Shown here: positions 8,528 to 17,304 of the stretch, piece after piece | How the letters are laid out: each line of letters begins with the position of its first letter | Numbering within the stretch: the stretch's first letter is position 1 | Source: DASUFP01 sp036274495 | Lineage (GTDB): Bacteria > Bacteroidota > Bacteroidia > AKYH767-A > OLB10 | Assembly (NCBI GenBank): GCA_036274495.1 | Contig: DASUFP010000080.1 | Coordinates: 32,277 to 96,276, forward strand | Length of the DNA stretch: 64,000 nucleotides | Direction of reading: 5' to 3' | Made by a program: the position numbers and the translations under genes | The notes under the pieces: generated by a model | The model's input: only the letters and a program-made list of their open reading frames with translations | Database searches by the model: none | Told to the model about the DNA's origin: nothing

Positions 8528-10006
8528 ATGAAATTACACACACCCTCAACGAGCTTAAAGTTTGACGTTTCGTTACAGTATGATCCGGCGCCGGAGAATA
8601 CCGCTCATGTTGAAATAAAAAAGCGGTATGAGTTGTTCGTCAATAACAAATTTACCGCGCCAACCGGGAAAAACTATTTTGATTCTGTAAATCCTTCCAA
8701 CGGGAAAGTGCTTGCAGCAATTGCACATGCAGGATTAACGGACGTCGATAAGGCTGTTTCAGCAGCCCGGAAGGCGTATAAATCCGTATGGTCGGTGATG
8801 CCTCCGGCCGAAAGAGGTAAATATATTTTCCGGATCGCCCGGTTGCTTCAGGAGAGAGCCCGCGAGTTTGCCGTGATTGAATCAATGGATGGCGGCAAAC
8901 CGATTCGTGAATCGAGGGATATAGACATACCGTTAGCGGCCGCGCATTTTTTTTATTACGCGGGATGGGCCGACAAGCTGGATTTTGCATTTCCGGGAGT
9001 CCGGGCAAAACCGGTTGGAGTAGTGGGTCAGATTGTTCCATGGAATTTTCCGTTGCTTATGGCAGCATGGAAAATAGCTCCTGCGCTGGCAGCGGGAAAT
9101 ACAGTGGTTTTAAAACCTGCCGAAACCACTTCGTTAACCGCCTTAAAACTTGGGGAACTCATAAGCGATGCCGGCCTGCCGCCGGGAGTGGTTAACATTG
9201 TTACCGGTGGCGGCGCAACTGGTGCAGCTCTTGTTTCGCATCCGGGAATCGATAAAATTGCTTTTACAGGATCAACTGAAGTCGGAAGGCAAATTCAGAA
9301 AGCACTGGCAGGAAGAAAAGTGAGGTATACACTTGAGTTGGGCGGAAAGGCAGCTAATATAGTTTTTGAAGATGCGGCCATTAACCAGGCTGTTGAGGGA
9401 ATTGTAAACGGCATTTTTTTTAATCAGGGACATGTTTGTTGTGCCGGAAGCAGACTGCTTGTTCAGGAAAGCATTGCCAAAGAACTTCTGCTAAAGCTTC
9501 GCGAGAGGATAAGCACATTAATTATTGGTGATCCGCTGGATAAAAACACCGATATAGGTGCCATTAACTCAAAGGAACAACTTGATAAAATAAAATTGTT
9601 ATGCCGCTCCGGAGTCAAAGAGGGGGCAAAAATGTATCAACCGGACTGCAAACTTCCTTCAAAGGGATTTTGGTTCCCGCCAACACTCTTTACAGATGTA
9701 GCCCAATCGCACCGGATTGTCAGGGAAGAAATTTTCGGACCGGTATTAACAGTACAAACATTTCGTACGCCTGATGAAGCCATCGAAAAAGCCAACAATA
9801 CCCCATATGGGTTGTCGGGTGGGGTATGGACCGACAAAGGGGCTAAGGCATTTAAGGTCTCCTCTGCCCTACGGGCAGGCGTTGTTTGGGTGAATACCTA
9901 CAATAAATTTGACCCGGCTTCTCCTTTCGGCGGATACAAGGAAAGCGGAATGGGGCGTGAAGGGGGACTGCATGGACTGGCTCCTTATCTGCAGTTGGAG
10001 CCATAA
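8528..10006 (+). CDS. NAD(P)-dependent aldehyde dehydrogenase
   Basis: This 492-residue ALDH-superfamily enzyme oxidises an aldehyde to the acid. The landmarks are intact: PWNFPLLMA for the cofactor site, FTGSTEVG, the general-base glutamate in LELGGK (about residue 270) and the catalytic cysteine in GHVCCAGSR (about residue 304), then the EEIFGPV and SPFGGYKESG motifs. Length is normal. It is followed by a NUMOD4/HNH-type gene and a half-length ALDH homologue on the same strand. The substrate cannot be assigned. Paired ALDH genes are known in aldehyde-detoxifying loci of several phyla, but nothing else in this locus supports a specific pathway. Confidence 0.93.
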   Translation: MKLHTPSTSLKFDVSLQYDPAPENTAHVEIKKRYELFVNNKFTAPTGKNYFDSVNPSNGKVLAAIAHAGLTDVDKAVSAARKAYKSVWSVMPPAERGKYIFRIARLLQERAREFAVIESMDGGKPIRESRDIDIPLAAAHFFYYAGWADKLDFAFPGVRAKPVGVVGQIVPWNFPLLMAAWKIAPALAAGNTVVLKPAETTSLTALKLGELISDAGLPPGVVNIVTGGGATGAALVSHPGIDKIAFTGSTEVGRQIQKALAGRKVRYTLELGGKAANIVFEDAAINQAVEGIVNGIFFNQGHVCCAGSRLLVQESIAKELLLKLRERISTLIIGDPLDKNTDIGAINSKEQLDKIKLLCRSGVKEGAKMYQPDCKLPSKGFWFPPTLFTDVAQSHRIVREEIFGPVLTVQTFRTPDEAIEKANNTPYGLSGGVWTDKGAKAFKVSSALRAGVVWVNTYNKFDPASPFGGYKESGMGREGGLHGLAPYLQLEP

Positions 10007-10042
10007 AGCTGTTGGTTGAAATGGTTGTCCAGAAAGCATGAA

Positions 10043-10073
10043 TTTGTATAAAATGGATTTTTTTGTAGTTTTA
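10043..10073 (+). promoter_or_regulatory. Promoter of the NUMOD4/half-ALDH pair
   Basis: TTTG at 10043-10046, a 19 bp spacer and TAGTTTTA at 10066-10073, close to the Bacteroidota consensus. It lies between the full-length ALDH and the NUMOD4 gene, suggesting the latter can be transcribed on its own. Confidence 0.5.
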
Positions 10074-10119
10074 ACCGTCTGAACCTTTCAGATCGTATAA
10101 AATCTTTAAACACATCGTC

Positions 10120-10686
10120 ATGGTAAAAAGTCAGAAAAATGAAAAGTGGAGTGAACTTAAATTTAAAAGAGGTGCGCTTCGTTTTCGCTATGCTGTATCT
10201 TCATTTGGGCGCATAGCAAGCTTCGAAAAAAAGGTAGATGATGGACGTGTCCTCAACGGAACTTCCATTGGAGGATATCCTACGCTGAATGTAAAACCTG
10301 ACGGCGAAAACCGGACTTTTTACATTCACAAACTTGTGGCGGAACATTTTCTCGCTAAACCTGCCAAGAACAAGACGTATGTAATACATAAGGATTATAA
10401 TAAAAAAAATAATCAGGCTAAAAACCTTAAGTGGGCATCGAAAACTGAAATGGAAAAGCATCAGCAAGGCAGTCCGCTTGTGCTGAAAGCCAGAAAGGCG
10501 CGTCTGAACAAACCGATTTACAAAGGACATAAACTCACTGTTCCGGTTGTGAAACAAATTAAAACGCTCATTTTTGCAAAAAACAGAAAACAGACATTAA
10601 GTCAGATAGCGCGCAAATTCCGTATTTCTGAAATGCAGTTGTACCGGATTAAGTCGGGGGAAAACTGGAAGCACGTAAAGATTTGA
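10120..10686 (+). CDS. NUMOD4/HNH-type protein with C-terminal HTH
   Basis: This 188-residue basic protein resembles homing-endonuclease-associated proteins. Residues about 8-78 look like a NUMOD4 domain (EKWSEL, YAVSSFGRIASF, GGYPTLNV, IHKLVAEHFL). Residues about 80-112 resemble the HNH_3 motif (YVIHKDYNKKNNQAKNLKWAS). The C-terminus (about 140-185) has a helix-turn-helix ending in SQIARKFRISEMQLYRIKSG. The family includes DNA-nicking enzymes, but no intron or intein is visible here. It has its own promoter-like sequence and lies 14 bp before a half-ALDH gene, so it may have been recruited as a DNA-binding regulator. That role is inference; it could also be a free-standing selfish gene. Confidence 0.75.
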   Translation: MVKSQKNEKWSELKFKRGALRFRYAVSSFGRIASFEKKVDDGRVLNGTSIGGYPTLNVKPDGENRTFYIHKLVAEHFLAKPAKNKTYVIHKDYNKKNNQAKNLKWASKTEMEKHQQGSPLVLKARKARLNKPIYKGHKLTVPVVKQIKTLIFAKNRKQTLSQIARKFRISEMQLYRIKSGENWKHVKI

Positions 10687-10700
10687 TTTAACATTTTCGC

Positions 10701-11570
10701 ATGACCCATTCTGTTGCACGGTTGCCTGTGCAAAAAACCTACAAGATTTATATTGACGGTAAATTCCCAAGGACAGAGTCGGGGCGCTACTATAAATATA
10801 TAACTGACTCCGGCGTTTTTGTCGCTAATATTTGCCGTTGCAGCCGAAAAGATTTTCGGGATGCGGTAACAGCTGCACGTTTGGCTTTTGCAGGATGGAG
10901 TTGCAGGTCGGCATACAACCGCGGACAGATACTTTATCGTATTGCCGAAACACTTGAAGGAAGAAGGGCGCAATTTGAAGCAGCGCTGAAAACCGAGGGC
11001 GTTTCAAAAACGGCTGCTGCAGCAGAAGTTGGCAAGGCAATCGATTTATTGATATATTATGCGGGCTGGACCGATAAATTCCAGCAGCTTTTTTCATCTG
11101 TAAACCCTGTAGCCTCTGCACATTTTAACTTTTCTTACCCGGAACCATCAGGTGTAGTTGCGGTTTTTTCACCTTATAAAAGCGGATTGCTCGGACTGGT
11201 TGCATCCGTTATTCCTGCAATTGCCGGGGGAAATACTGTAGTAGCTCTCGCGGCAACTAAATTTCCGCTCACTGCAATCGATTTCGCCGAAGTTGTTCAC
11301 ACTTCCGATGTGCCTCCCGGAGTATTTAATGTGCTCACCGGATTCCCTGATGAGTTGTTAAAAGAATTTGCATCTCACAAAGATGTGAACGCGTTTTTAT
11401 ATTGTAACGATAATCCGGCAGAACTAAAACTGGCCGAAGCAATGGGTGCTGAAAATATAAAGAGAGTTATTCCCAGACCTGAGTTTAACAAAGCTGCTAT
11501 GGTTTTGTCCCCCTATCCGGTTATGGATTTGCAGGAAATTAAAACTACCTGGCATCCTGTCGGGATGTAA
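10701..11570 (+). CDS. Half-length aldehyde dehydrogenase homologue lacking the catalytic domain
   Basis: This 289-residue protein matches the N-terminal, cofactor-binding half of ALDHs (TYKIYIDGKFPRTESG, PEPSGVVAVFSPYKSGLLGLV, AGGNTVVALAA, DVPPGVFNVLTG). It then ends without the FTGST loop, the ELGG glutamate or the catalytic cysteine. At the FTGST position the sequence reads FLYCNDN. No ALDH remnant follows the stop: the next 11 bp lead straight to a convergent gene, so this does not look like a fresh frameshift. The frame is clean and the start is 14 bp after the NUMOD4 gene. It cannot oxidise aldehydes by the usual mechanism. A role as partner or regulator of the full-length ALDH is possible but unproven. 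Confidence 0.8.
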   Translation: MTHSVARLPVQKTYKIYIDGKFPRTESGRYYKYITDSGVFVANICRCSRKDFRDAVTAARLAFAGWSCRSAYNRGQILYRIAETLEGRRAQFEAALKTEGVSKTAAAAEVGKAIDLLIYYAGWTDKFQQLFSSVNPVASAHFNFSYPEPSGVVAVFSPYKSGLLGLVASVIPAIAGGNTVVALAATKFPLTAIDFAEVVHTSDVPPGVFNVLTGFPDELLKEFASHKDVNAFLYCNDNPAELKLAEAMGAENIKRVIPRPEFNKAAMVLSPYPVMDLQEIKTTWHPVGM

Positions 11571-11581
11571 GACAGGTGCTT

Positions 11582-12418
11582 TTAGCGGTTATCGAACCAG
11601 TAATTAAATTTTTCGACCCAGCCTGGAATGTCATCCTTACGCACTTTATCATCACCCAGCACTTTCATAAACCCCTTCTGATCTTCAAAGGCAATTACAA
11701 CACATGCTTTTGGGCTTTTACCAAAAGTGCTCGAAAAAGCGGATGAGGGATTTTGAATGATGTACTCATAATTTATTTTACCCATATACATTGGCGGCCA
11801 GGGGTTGGCATTTAAGGTGCCTTTATTAAACTCAATCTTAAAGGCTCTGTACAGTTTTGCATGTCCATCGGAAACCCTGTGGAGAAAGAGTACTTCGTTC
11901 TGATCCTTGTGCGAAGGATGAAGCGGCTTTTTATATCCTGTTGAAACAGCAGTATAATGAATTTGATTATAACCGTAACCTGAAATGGTTTGTGGAGTGT
12001 AGGTTACAGGCTTACCGTCAGGGCCGGTGAAGTTAACCGCAAACTGATTTTCTACGACATCATTTATACTGATCCTTCCCAAAACCGTATCCCCGGAATG
12101 AGTTATGATATATCCGGGAAGTTTTTCGCCCATGTGATAGATTCCAAACATACCCTCGTTGACATCAATTTTTTCCTTTCCAATTTCATCTTGTTTGGTT
12201 GATTTGCCTAAATTGTAAGAGAGCACATCCTGCGATTTCAAACGCTTAACCGTTTTGTCGGTTGATTTCCAGTCACGATAAGTAATAATGGAATCGGTAA
12301 TGCTGACTATTTCGCACTTAAGCGGTTGCTCGCTGTCCCGTAAAATGAGGATGTCCTGTCCGAATAGTGTACCGGTAAAAAAAGGCATCAATGCTAAAAA
12401 GAATAATTTTCGTATCAT
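11582..12418 (-). CDS. Secreted protein of unknown function
   Basis: From the ATG at 12418 this is a 278-residue protein with a clear signal peptide (MIRKLFFLALMPFFTGTLFGQ). A slightly longer reading from 12433 would overlap the previous gene, so I prefer the shorter start, which leaves 1 bp between the genes. The first 60 mature residues (DILILRDSEQPLKCEIVSI, ITYRD) resemble a beta-rich motif common in small exported Bacteroidota proteins that carry a 'regulate-expression-of-x in response to y' type repeat. I do not recognise the rest. It is the last gene of a four-gene operon with porZ, recO and a DUF4907 lipoprotein, so a cell-envelope location is likely. Confidence 0.65.
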   Translation of the reverse strand: MIRKLFFLALMPFFTGTLFGQDILILRDSEQPLKCEIVSITDSIITYRDWKSTDKTVKRLKSQDVLSYNLGKSTKQDEIGKEKIDVNEGMFGIYHMGEKLPGYIITHSGDTVLGRISINDVVENQFAVNFTGPDGKPVTYTPQTISGYGYNQIHYTAVSTGYKKPLHPSHKDQNEVLFLHRVSDGHAKLYRAFKIEFNKGTLNANPWPPMYMGKINYEYIIQNPSSAFSSTFGKSPKACVVIAFEDQKGFMKVLGDDKVRKDDIPGWVEKFNYWFDNR

Positions 12419-12419
12419 C

Positions 12420-12803
12420 TTAGTCAAGTACATCCAAACTATCCAGTTCTTCCGGAGTAACAGCCGGAGGAAGAATATTATTTTTGATTTTATAAATTAC
12501 AAACTCACCGGCTTTTTTTGCTTTTTCTTCACTGCTGAAACCATTATTGCCCATCACGGCCGGTACCGTAGGCTGATGAATCACAATTTTTCCGTCAACC
12601 ATCACATTATAGCCCCATCCCCGAACACCTGTGTTATCAACTGAATCAACCCGGAACAATTCCAGTGTTATTGTTGACTTGCTGTAGGGATTGTATACCG
12701 AAGGCTGCGGTGCTTTTGATTCAGTTGTGTTTTCTTCGGTATTTGAATGGCAACTTGTCAATATGGCGGTAAACAGTAAGAGTGAAAAAAGGCGAATGCT
12801 CAT
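12420..12803 (-). CDS. DUF4907 lipoprotein
   Basis: This 127-residue protein has a lipoprotein signal peptide (LLLFTAILTSC, lipobox cysteine near residue 18), then a short linker and a DUF4907-type domain recognisable from GWGYNVMVDGKIVIHQP, VPAVMGNNGF and a helix ending in KIKNNILPPAVTPEEL. The function of DUF4907 is unknown. It lies 2 bp after recO and just before an exported protein of unknown function. Its operon position behind porZ makes an outer-membrane or T9SS link conceivable, but nothing in the sequence proves it. Confidence 0.8.
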   Translation of the reverse strand: MSIRLFSLLLFTAILTSCHSNTEENTTESKAPQPSVYNPYSKSTITLELFRVDSVDNTGVRGWGYNVMVDGKIVIHQPTVPAVMGNNGFSSEEKAKKAGEFVIYKIKNNILPPAVTPEELDSLDVLD

Positions 12804-12805
12804 TT

Positions 12806-13531
12806 TTAGTACAATATTTCTTCTAATACTTTGTGCGATCGAATAGTGTTTCCGTGAGTTTGATGTAGTTCAAAATAAAATACAAGTCCTTTCAGTAACT
12901 CTTTTCTTTCGGCAGATTTGATCTCTTCCTGATAATATGTTTCAAAGGTAGCATTCATTATCCGGAAAAGGTGAGAGGTAGTTTTTATCCCAAGATATTC
13001 TCTGTGGTTGGGAATGTCGTTTTTGAACAAACCGTCACGTAAGTCAAAGATACTAAGTCCTTCTTCAAATTTACCGTTTGGGAAAAATCCCAGGTGCCGG
13101 GACAGGCGGAGCAGAAAGTAAATATGAAAGGATGAGCAGCTTTCTTCCGCAATGTCAAGAGCCTGAATAGAATGGTGTAAAAAGCCAAACAGTGCAGGGT
13201 TGGGCGATTCCTCTTTTATGGAACGGTAAACGACCTCAGCCAAAAAAATACTGATGGTGCTTTTAATTGTATTGCCGCTGATACCATTAAGAGGGGGTGA
13301 CATCTTTATGTCGGTTATGCGCAACAAGGATTGCCCGGCATTGCCATTTGCAATAATTTCGACCAGCGACAAGGGTTGAAACGCCGACAAGGGAAAACGG
13401 GGTTTTTTACTCCGGATACCGCTGACAATAAAAGAACCCATTCCGGCTTCTTCGGTATAAATTTTTACTACAAGACTCGATTCGCTGTATTCGGTGGATT
13501 GCAGAACGATTCCCCTTGTTTTTAACAGCAT
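12806..13531 (-). CDS. recO: DNA repair protein RecO
   Basis: This 241-residue protein starts with the RecO OB-fold signature (MLLKTRGIVLQSTEYSESSLVVKIYTEEAG) and continues with the helical C-terminal domain typical of the family. RecO anneals single strands and helps load RecA in the RecFOR pathway. No zinc-finger CxxC cluster is visible, as is usual in Bacteroidota RecO. It lies 14 bp downstream of porZ and 2 bp upstream of the DUF4907 gene, all on the minus strand. Confidence 0.93.
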   Translation of the reverse strand: MLLKTRGIVLQSTEYSESSLVVKIYTEEAGMGSFIVSGIRSKKPRFPLSAFQPLSLVEIIANGNAGQSLLRITDIKMSPPLNGISGNTIKSTISIFLAEVVYRSIKEESPNPALFGFLHHSIQALDIAEESCSSFHIYFLLRLSRHLGFFPNGKFEEGLSIFDLRDGLFKNDIPNHREYLGIKTTSHLFRIMNATFETYYQEEIKSAERKELLKGLVFYFELHQTHGNTIRSHKVLEEILY

Positions 13532-13545
13532 GACGTCTTCAGATG

Positions 13546-15918
13546 TCAGTTAATGAAAAGCAATTTGGTAACACATGTATTGGAGCCGTCGTCGTCGGAG
13601 CTAAAGACCAGGTAAACACCGGTGTGTACTTTTTCGCCATTGAAGTTTTTCCCGTTCCAGGTTGCCAGGGCGCCATTTGATTTGGTTTCGTAAACAATAT
13701 TACCGCTAACATCGGTAATTTTTACACTTCCGTTTGGTACCAGTCCTCTTATGGCAATCGGACCATCGTATGCAGGTCGCACCGGGTTAGGATAAACAAG
13801 AATGTCGCTGCAGCCACCGGTACCTTCAATGGCGTCACCTCTGTAAGAGATCAGTCCCTTATTGGTTCCGAAATAAACATCGCCTGTCTCCTGATCAATA
13901 GAAATAGTCAAAATATAATTGGATAACAGTGGTGAATTCAGTTCATTGAAATTGCGAATTTGTTCTGTGCCGTCAGGGGACATCAGAAACACGCCGCCCG
14001 ATTCTGTCCCAATCCATTTACGGTTGGCCCCGTCAACAGCTATTGCTGTTACTACTTCCGATTCGAGCAGGTATTGATTAATGCCATCCTGTTTAATGAG
14101 AATTTGCTGCGCATCATAATTCTGTGATGTTAACACCGAAGCGGGTGAGTAAATTACTGCTACACCTTTTCCCGTGCCAAGCCATATTTCGTTATCATGA
14201 TCTTCGGTAATCGCCCGGATATCGGTGCTCGGAAGATTTCCTTTTCCGATGCCGGTAGAAAAAAAGCGTGCCGCATCATCTGTTTTGTCGTCTAGCGTTC
14301 CGTTATCAGAAAAAACGGCAAGTCCTGTTCCCAGCGGAGCGTTGTTTCCGATTACATTGATCCATTTTTGACCGTATGAATCAACGGTAAGGTCGCCCAA
14401 TAACGGAGCACCCGGAATGCCCGGAATGGAAAATGCCCGCCAGGTACCATCAGGGGACAAGGCACTCAATGGTTTTGCGGCCAGCGAATTCAGTACCCAT
14501 AAATTTCCCGACTGATCGAAATTCATACCAACCACCTGGCATTGGGTAGGGTTACCAATACCCACCTGCAACGTACTGTTTGTTTCACGGTAAGCCGCAA
14601 TGGGCAAGCCGTTTTGCATCTCAAGCAAACCCTGCACTTTGGATCCGATAAAAACATGATCAGGATCTGAAGGATCAATGGCCAGCGACATATTATCGTA
14701 ATACGAGTCGATGTTGAATCCGGAGTTGGGTAATGTTTTGTTGTTATATGTTTTCCAGTCGCCCTGAATAAAAGATGAGAAATTTCCGGGCGTATAAAAA
14801 TTAAACCACCCTGCTGTTCTCGTGCCGTGGGTAATCCATAGACGTTTATGAACAACTGAAGAGGCACTCACCAGTTCCGAGAGCGGGCCGTCAGGGTAGA
14901 TATATTGAGGAATCAGTGTTGAGGTAAACCTGACCAGTCCTTGTTCATTATCGGCAAGCCATATAACTCCCTGAGCATCTGTAATGGCATCACGTGGCAG
15001 CGGATCCTGATAAATCGCATTGTCGATATATTGAACCTGATTAAAGTTGCTGTCATAAATCCGTACAGAATAGTTATTCGTTATGAGTAACTGTCCGTGT
15101 GAATTTCTGAAGGTATAATTTTTTGCAGATGCATTTACAAAAGGAGGAGGTGGTGGTGAGGTCCAGCTGATACCATCATAAATATAAAAATCGTCGAGAG
15201 AATTAGCGCTGGCAGCATTTGGTTTGGCGTAATTCGCGATAAGCTTGTTATTGAAAAATTCAATCTGGTTAAAATCACCCAGGTTGCCCAAATCGTCAAC
15301 CACTTTTGTCCATACAGAATAGTCGGCGAGATTGGGGTCGTTTTCGAATGCTCGGAATATGCCCGATTCAGTTGCCGCATAAATGTCGGATCCGTAAAAA
15401 GCAATATCAAATACCTTAATCGACGAACCTAACGGACCAATAATATAGGTATCACGAATTTCAGTTTTGTCGAGATCAATAACTACAATTCCAAAGCCGC
15501 ATGAAAGATAGGCAAGATTGCCGCGGACTTCAATATTGTAAATGGACTTGTCGCCGGTGAGATTCTTACGCTTGATGTCGGGGATATTGATTATTTTGTT
15601 ATTCTTTATAAGGTCGATGTTTGCATTTGAATAAGCGATGATAAGTGTATTGAAATCGGCACTCCAGGCAAGATTATTCACCGTTAATTCACTGAGTCCG
15701 TCAATTTTTGAAAGGCCATTAACGGTATTGTCGTTACGGTCATAATAAAAAAGACCCCGTTCTGATGCACAATAGATTTTATTGCCGGCTTCGGCAACGG
15801 ATTTGACCTTATTAAACGGCAGGTGAACTTTCCATTGGCCAAGAGCCAGGTTTTGGGCATGTGCCGTTGCCGCTAAACAAAAGGTAATTAAAAGGGTAAA
15901 GTGAAGAATCCGCTTCAT
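13546..15918 (-). CDS. porZ: Type IX secretion system protein PorZ
   Basis: This 790-residue exported protein has a signal peptide (MKRILHFTLLITFCLAATAHAQ). It then shows two beta-propeller-like regions built from repeats of the type KIYCASERGLFYY, SGIFRAF, GVIWLADNEQGLVRF and KWIGTESGGVFLM. A C-terminal sorting-domain-like segment (DILVYPNPVRPAYDGP to the end) follows. This is the architecture of PorZ, which in Porphyromonas gingivalis works with PorU in the cell-surface attachment complex and binds A-LPS. It leads an operon with recO. A strong -7 box (15990-15997) lies 72 bp upstream. It indicates that the organism has a T9SS, consistent with the several sorting-domain proteins in the window. 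Confidence 0.88.
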   Translation of the reverse strand: MKRILHFTLLITFCLAATAHAQNLALGQWKVHLPFNKVKSVAEAGNKIYCASERGLFYYDRNDNTVNGLSKIDGLSELTVNNLAWSADFNTLIIAYSNANIDLIKNNKIINIPDIKRKNLTGDKSIYNIEVRGNLAYLSCGFGIVVIDLDKTEIRDTYIIGPLGSSIKVFDIAFYGSDIYAATESGIFRAFENDPNLADYSVWTKVVDDLGNLGDFNQIEFFNNKLIANYAKPNAASANSLDDFYIYDGISWTSPPPPPFVNASAKNYTFRNSHGQLLITNNYSVRIYDSNFNQVQYIDNAIYQDPLPRDAITDAQGVIWLADNEQGLVRFTSTLIPQYIYPDGPLSELVSASSVVHKRLWITHGTRTAGWFNFYTPGNFSSFIQGDWKTYNNKTLPNSGFNIDSYYDNMSLAIDPSDPDHVFIGSKVQGLLEMQNGLPIAAYRETNSTLQVGIGNPTQCQVVGMNFDQSGNLWVLNSLAAKPLSALSPDGTWRAFSIPGIPGAPLLGDLTVDSYGQKWINVIGNNAPLGTGLAVFSDNGTLDDKTDDAARFFSTGIGKGNLPSTDIRAITEDHDNEIWLGTGKGVAVIYSPASVLTSQNYDAQQILIKQDGINQYLLESEVVTAIAVDGANRKWIGTESGGVFLMSPDGTEQIRNFNELNSPLLSNYILTISIDQETGDVYFGTNKGLISYRGDAIEGTGGCSDILVYPNPVRPAYDGPIAIRGLVPNGSVKITDVSGNIVYETKSNGALATWNGKNFNGEKVHTGVYLVFSSDDDGSNTCVTKLLFIN

Positions 15919-15989
15919 TGGATAGTGGAAGGACTGCTGACTATTAACAACTAAAGTGTGTTTTTATTTTGGAAATCAAAAGGTTTTAG

Positions 15990-15997
15990 CAAAGATA
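15990..15997 (-). promoter_or_regulatory. -7 element of the porZ-recO operon
   Basis: Minus-strand TATCTTTG is a perfect match to TAnnTTTG, 72 bp upstream of the porZ start. No convincing TTTG is seen at the expected distance upstream. Confidence 0.5.
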
Positions 15998-16061
15998 TTG
16001 ATTTTTAATGGTTCACGGTAATGAATGTGTCATTCTATAGTGTTGGCATACAACAATTTTA

Positions 16062-16069
16062 TACCTTTA
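16062..16069 (+). promoter_or_regulatory. Possible -7 element of the GT4-TDH-cysS operon
   Basis: TACCTTTA, with a TTG at 16043-16045 and a 16 bp spacer, lies 56 bp upstream of the glycosyltransferase start. The spacer is one base short of the usual range. Confidence 0.35.
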
Positions 16070-16124
16070 AGGCACTTTTCAACTACCCGTAAGCGTTCAA
16101 TAACACTATAATACTTTTCGTAAT

Positions 16125-17255
16125 TTGCTGATAGCGATTAATTGCCGGTTACTGGTTCCGGAGAAGATGGATGGAATCGGCTGGTTTACCTACCACGTTG
16201 TAAAGCAACTCACATTTCAGCACCCTGAAATGCGGTTTTTACTTTTATTTGACAGGGAATATCCTAAGGAGGTGCTGCTGAACAGTAATGTGGAGGCAAA
16301 AATCCTAAAACCGCAGGCCCGGCATCCTTTTCTCTATTATTTGTGGTTTGAGTTTGCTGTTGCGGATGCACTAAAGATGTATAATCCTGATGTGTTTTTA
16401 AGTCCCGACGGTTACCTTTCGCTCAGGACCCATATCCCGCAGGTGGCGGTGATTCATGATATTAATTTTGAACACTACCCGAAAGATTTGCCCTGGTTAA
16501 CCCGTAAATATTACAGGTACTTTTTCCCCCGGTTTGCCCAAAAAGCGGCCCGTATCGCAACGGTTTCAAAGTTTTCGAAACAGGATATCGCTGATACCTA
16601 TCATATAGCTCCTGAAAAAATTGATGTCGTATATAACGGTGTGAGTGAACGTTATAAAGTGCTTGACGATGAGGAGCGGCGTCAGATCCGGAATGAAATT
16701 TCAGAAGGCAATCCCTATTTCGTTTTCGTAGGCTCCTTACATCCCCGGAAAAACATTGCCAATATGTTACTTGCATTTGATGCATTTAAAGATTCCGATG
16801 ATACCGGTATGCAGCTGGTGATAGCGGGTCATCGTATGTGGTGGAGCAACGATATGGAGCAGGCATGGCAAAACATGAGACACAAAACGGCTGTCAGGTT
16901 TTTAGGCAGAACACCTTTGGAACAGCTCACCAAAATTGTAGGGGGAGCCTATGCTATGGTTTATGTCTCGAATTTTGAGGGATTCGGAGTTCCTCTTATA
17001 GAGGCTATGCGTTGCGGCGTTCCGGTAATCACATCCAATACTACCAGTATGCCTGAGGTAGCAGGGGAGGCAGCGCTTTTTGCTGATCCGGCAAACGTAT
17101 CCGATATCACTTCAAAAATGCAGTTGTTGGCGTCTGATTCGTTGCTCTATAGCAGGATATCGGCTGCAGGTTTGGAGCGGAGTGCCCAATTTACATGGTC
17201 AGAAACGGCCGAGCGCCTCTGGATGTGTGTTATAAGGGCTGTTTCAGGTTTGTAG
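16125..17255 (+). CDS. GT4 family glycosyltransferase
   Basis: This 376-residue enzyme opens with MLIAINCRLLVPEKMDGIGWF, the GT4 start with the acceptor-site glycines. The C-terminal donor domain has FVFVGSLHPRKN near residue 203, then the EX7E motif EGFGVPLIEAM near residues 288-298, and GVPVITSNTTSMPEV. Start choice: the conserved beginning fits a TTG at 16125; no ATG is close enough. It transfers a sugar from a nucleotide donor, probably onto a lipid-linked glycan or exopolysaccharide. It is not adjacent to the polysaccharide locus but could act in the same pathway. The TDH-type gene follows after 49 bp. Confidence 0.9.
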   Translation: MLIAINCRLLVPEKMDGIGWFTYHVVKQLTFQHPEMRFLLLFDREYPKEVLLNSNVEAKILKPQARHPFLYYLWFEFAVADALKMYNPDVFLSPDGYLSLRTHIPQVAVIHDINFEHYPKDLPWLTRKYYRYFFPRFAQKAARIATVSKFSKQDIADTYHIAPEKIDVVYNGVSERYKVLDDEERRQIRNEISEGNPYFVFVGSLHPRKNIANMLLAFDAFKDSDDTGMQLVIAGHRMWWSNDMEQAWQNMRHKTAVRFLGRTPLEQLTKIVGGAYAMVYVSNFEGFGVPLIEAMRCGVPVITSNTTSMPEVAGEAALFADPANVSDITSKMQLLASDSLLYSRISAAGLERSAQFTWSETAERLWMCVIRAVSGL

Positions 17256-17304
17256 CCTCGCGGAAACCCAAATAACTCTTAATTTAGCGCTTTGAAAATC
17301 AGTT

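Noticed and set aside
10120..10686. Group I intron or intein carrying the NUMOD4 gene
   Set aside because: It is flanked by independent genes with complete frames, and no intron or intein structure is visible around it.
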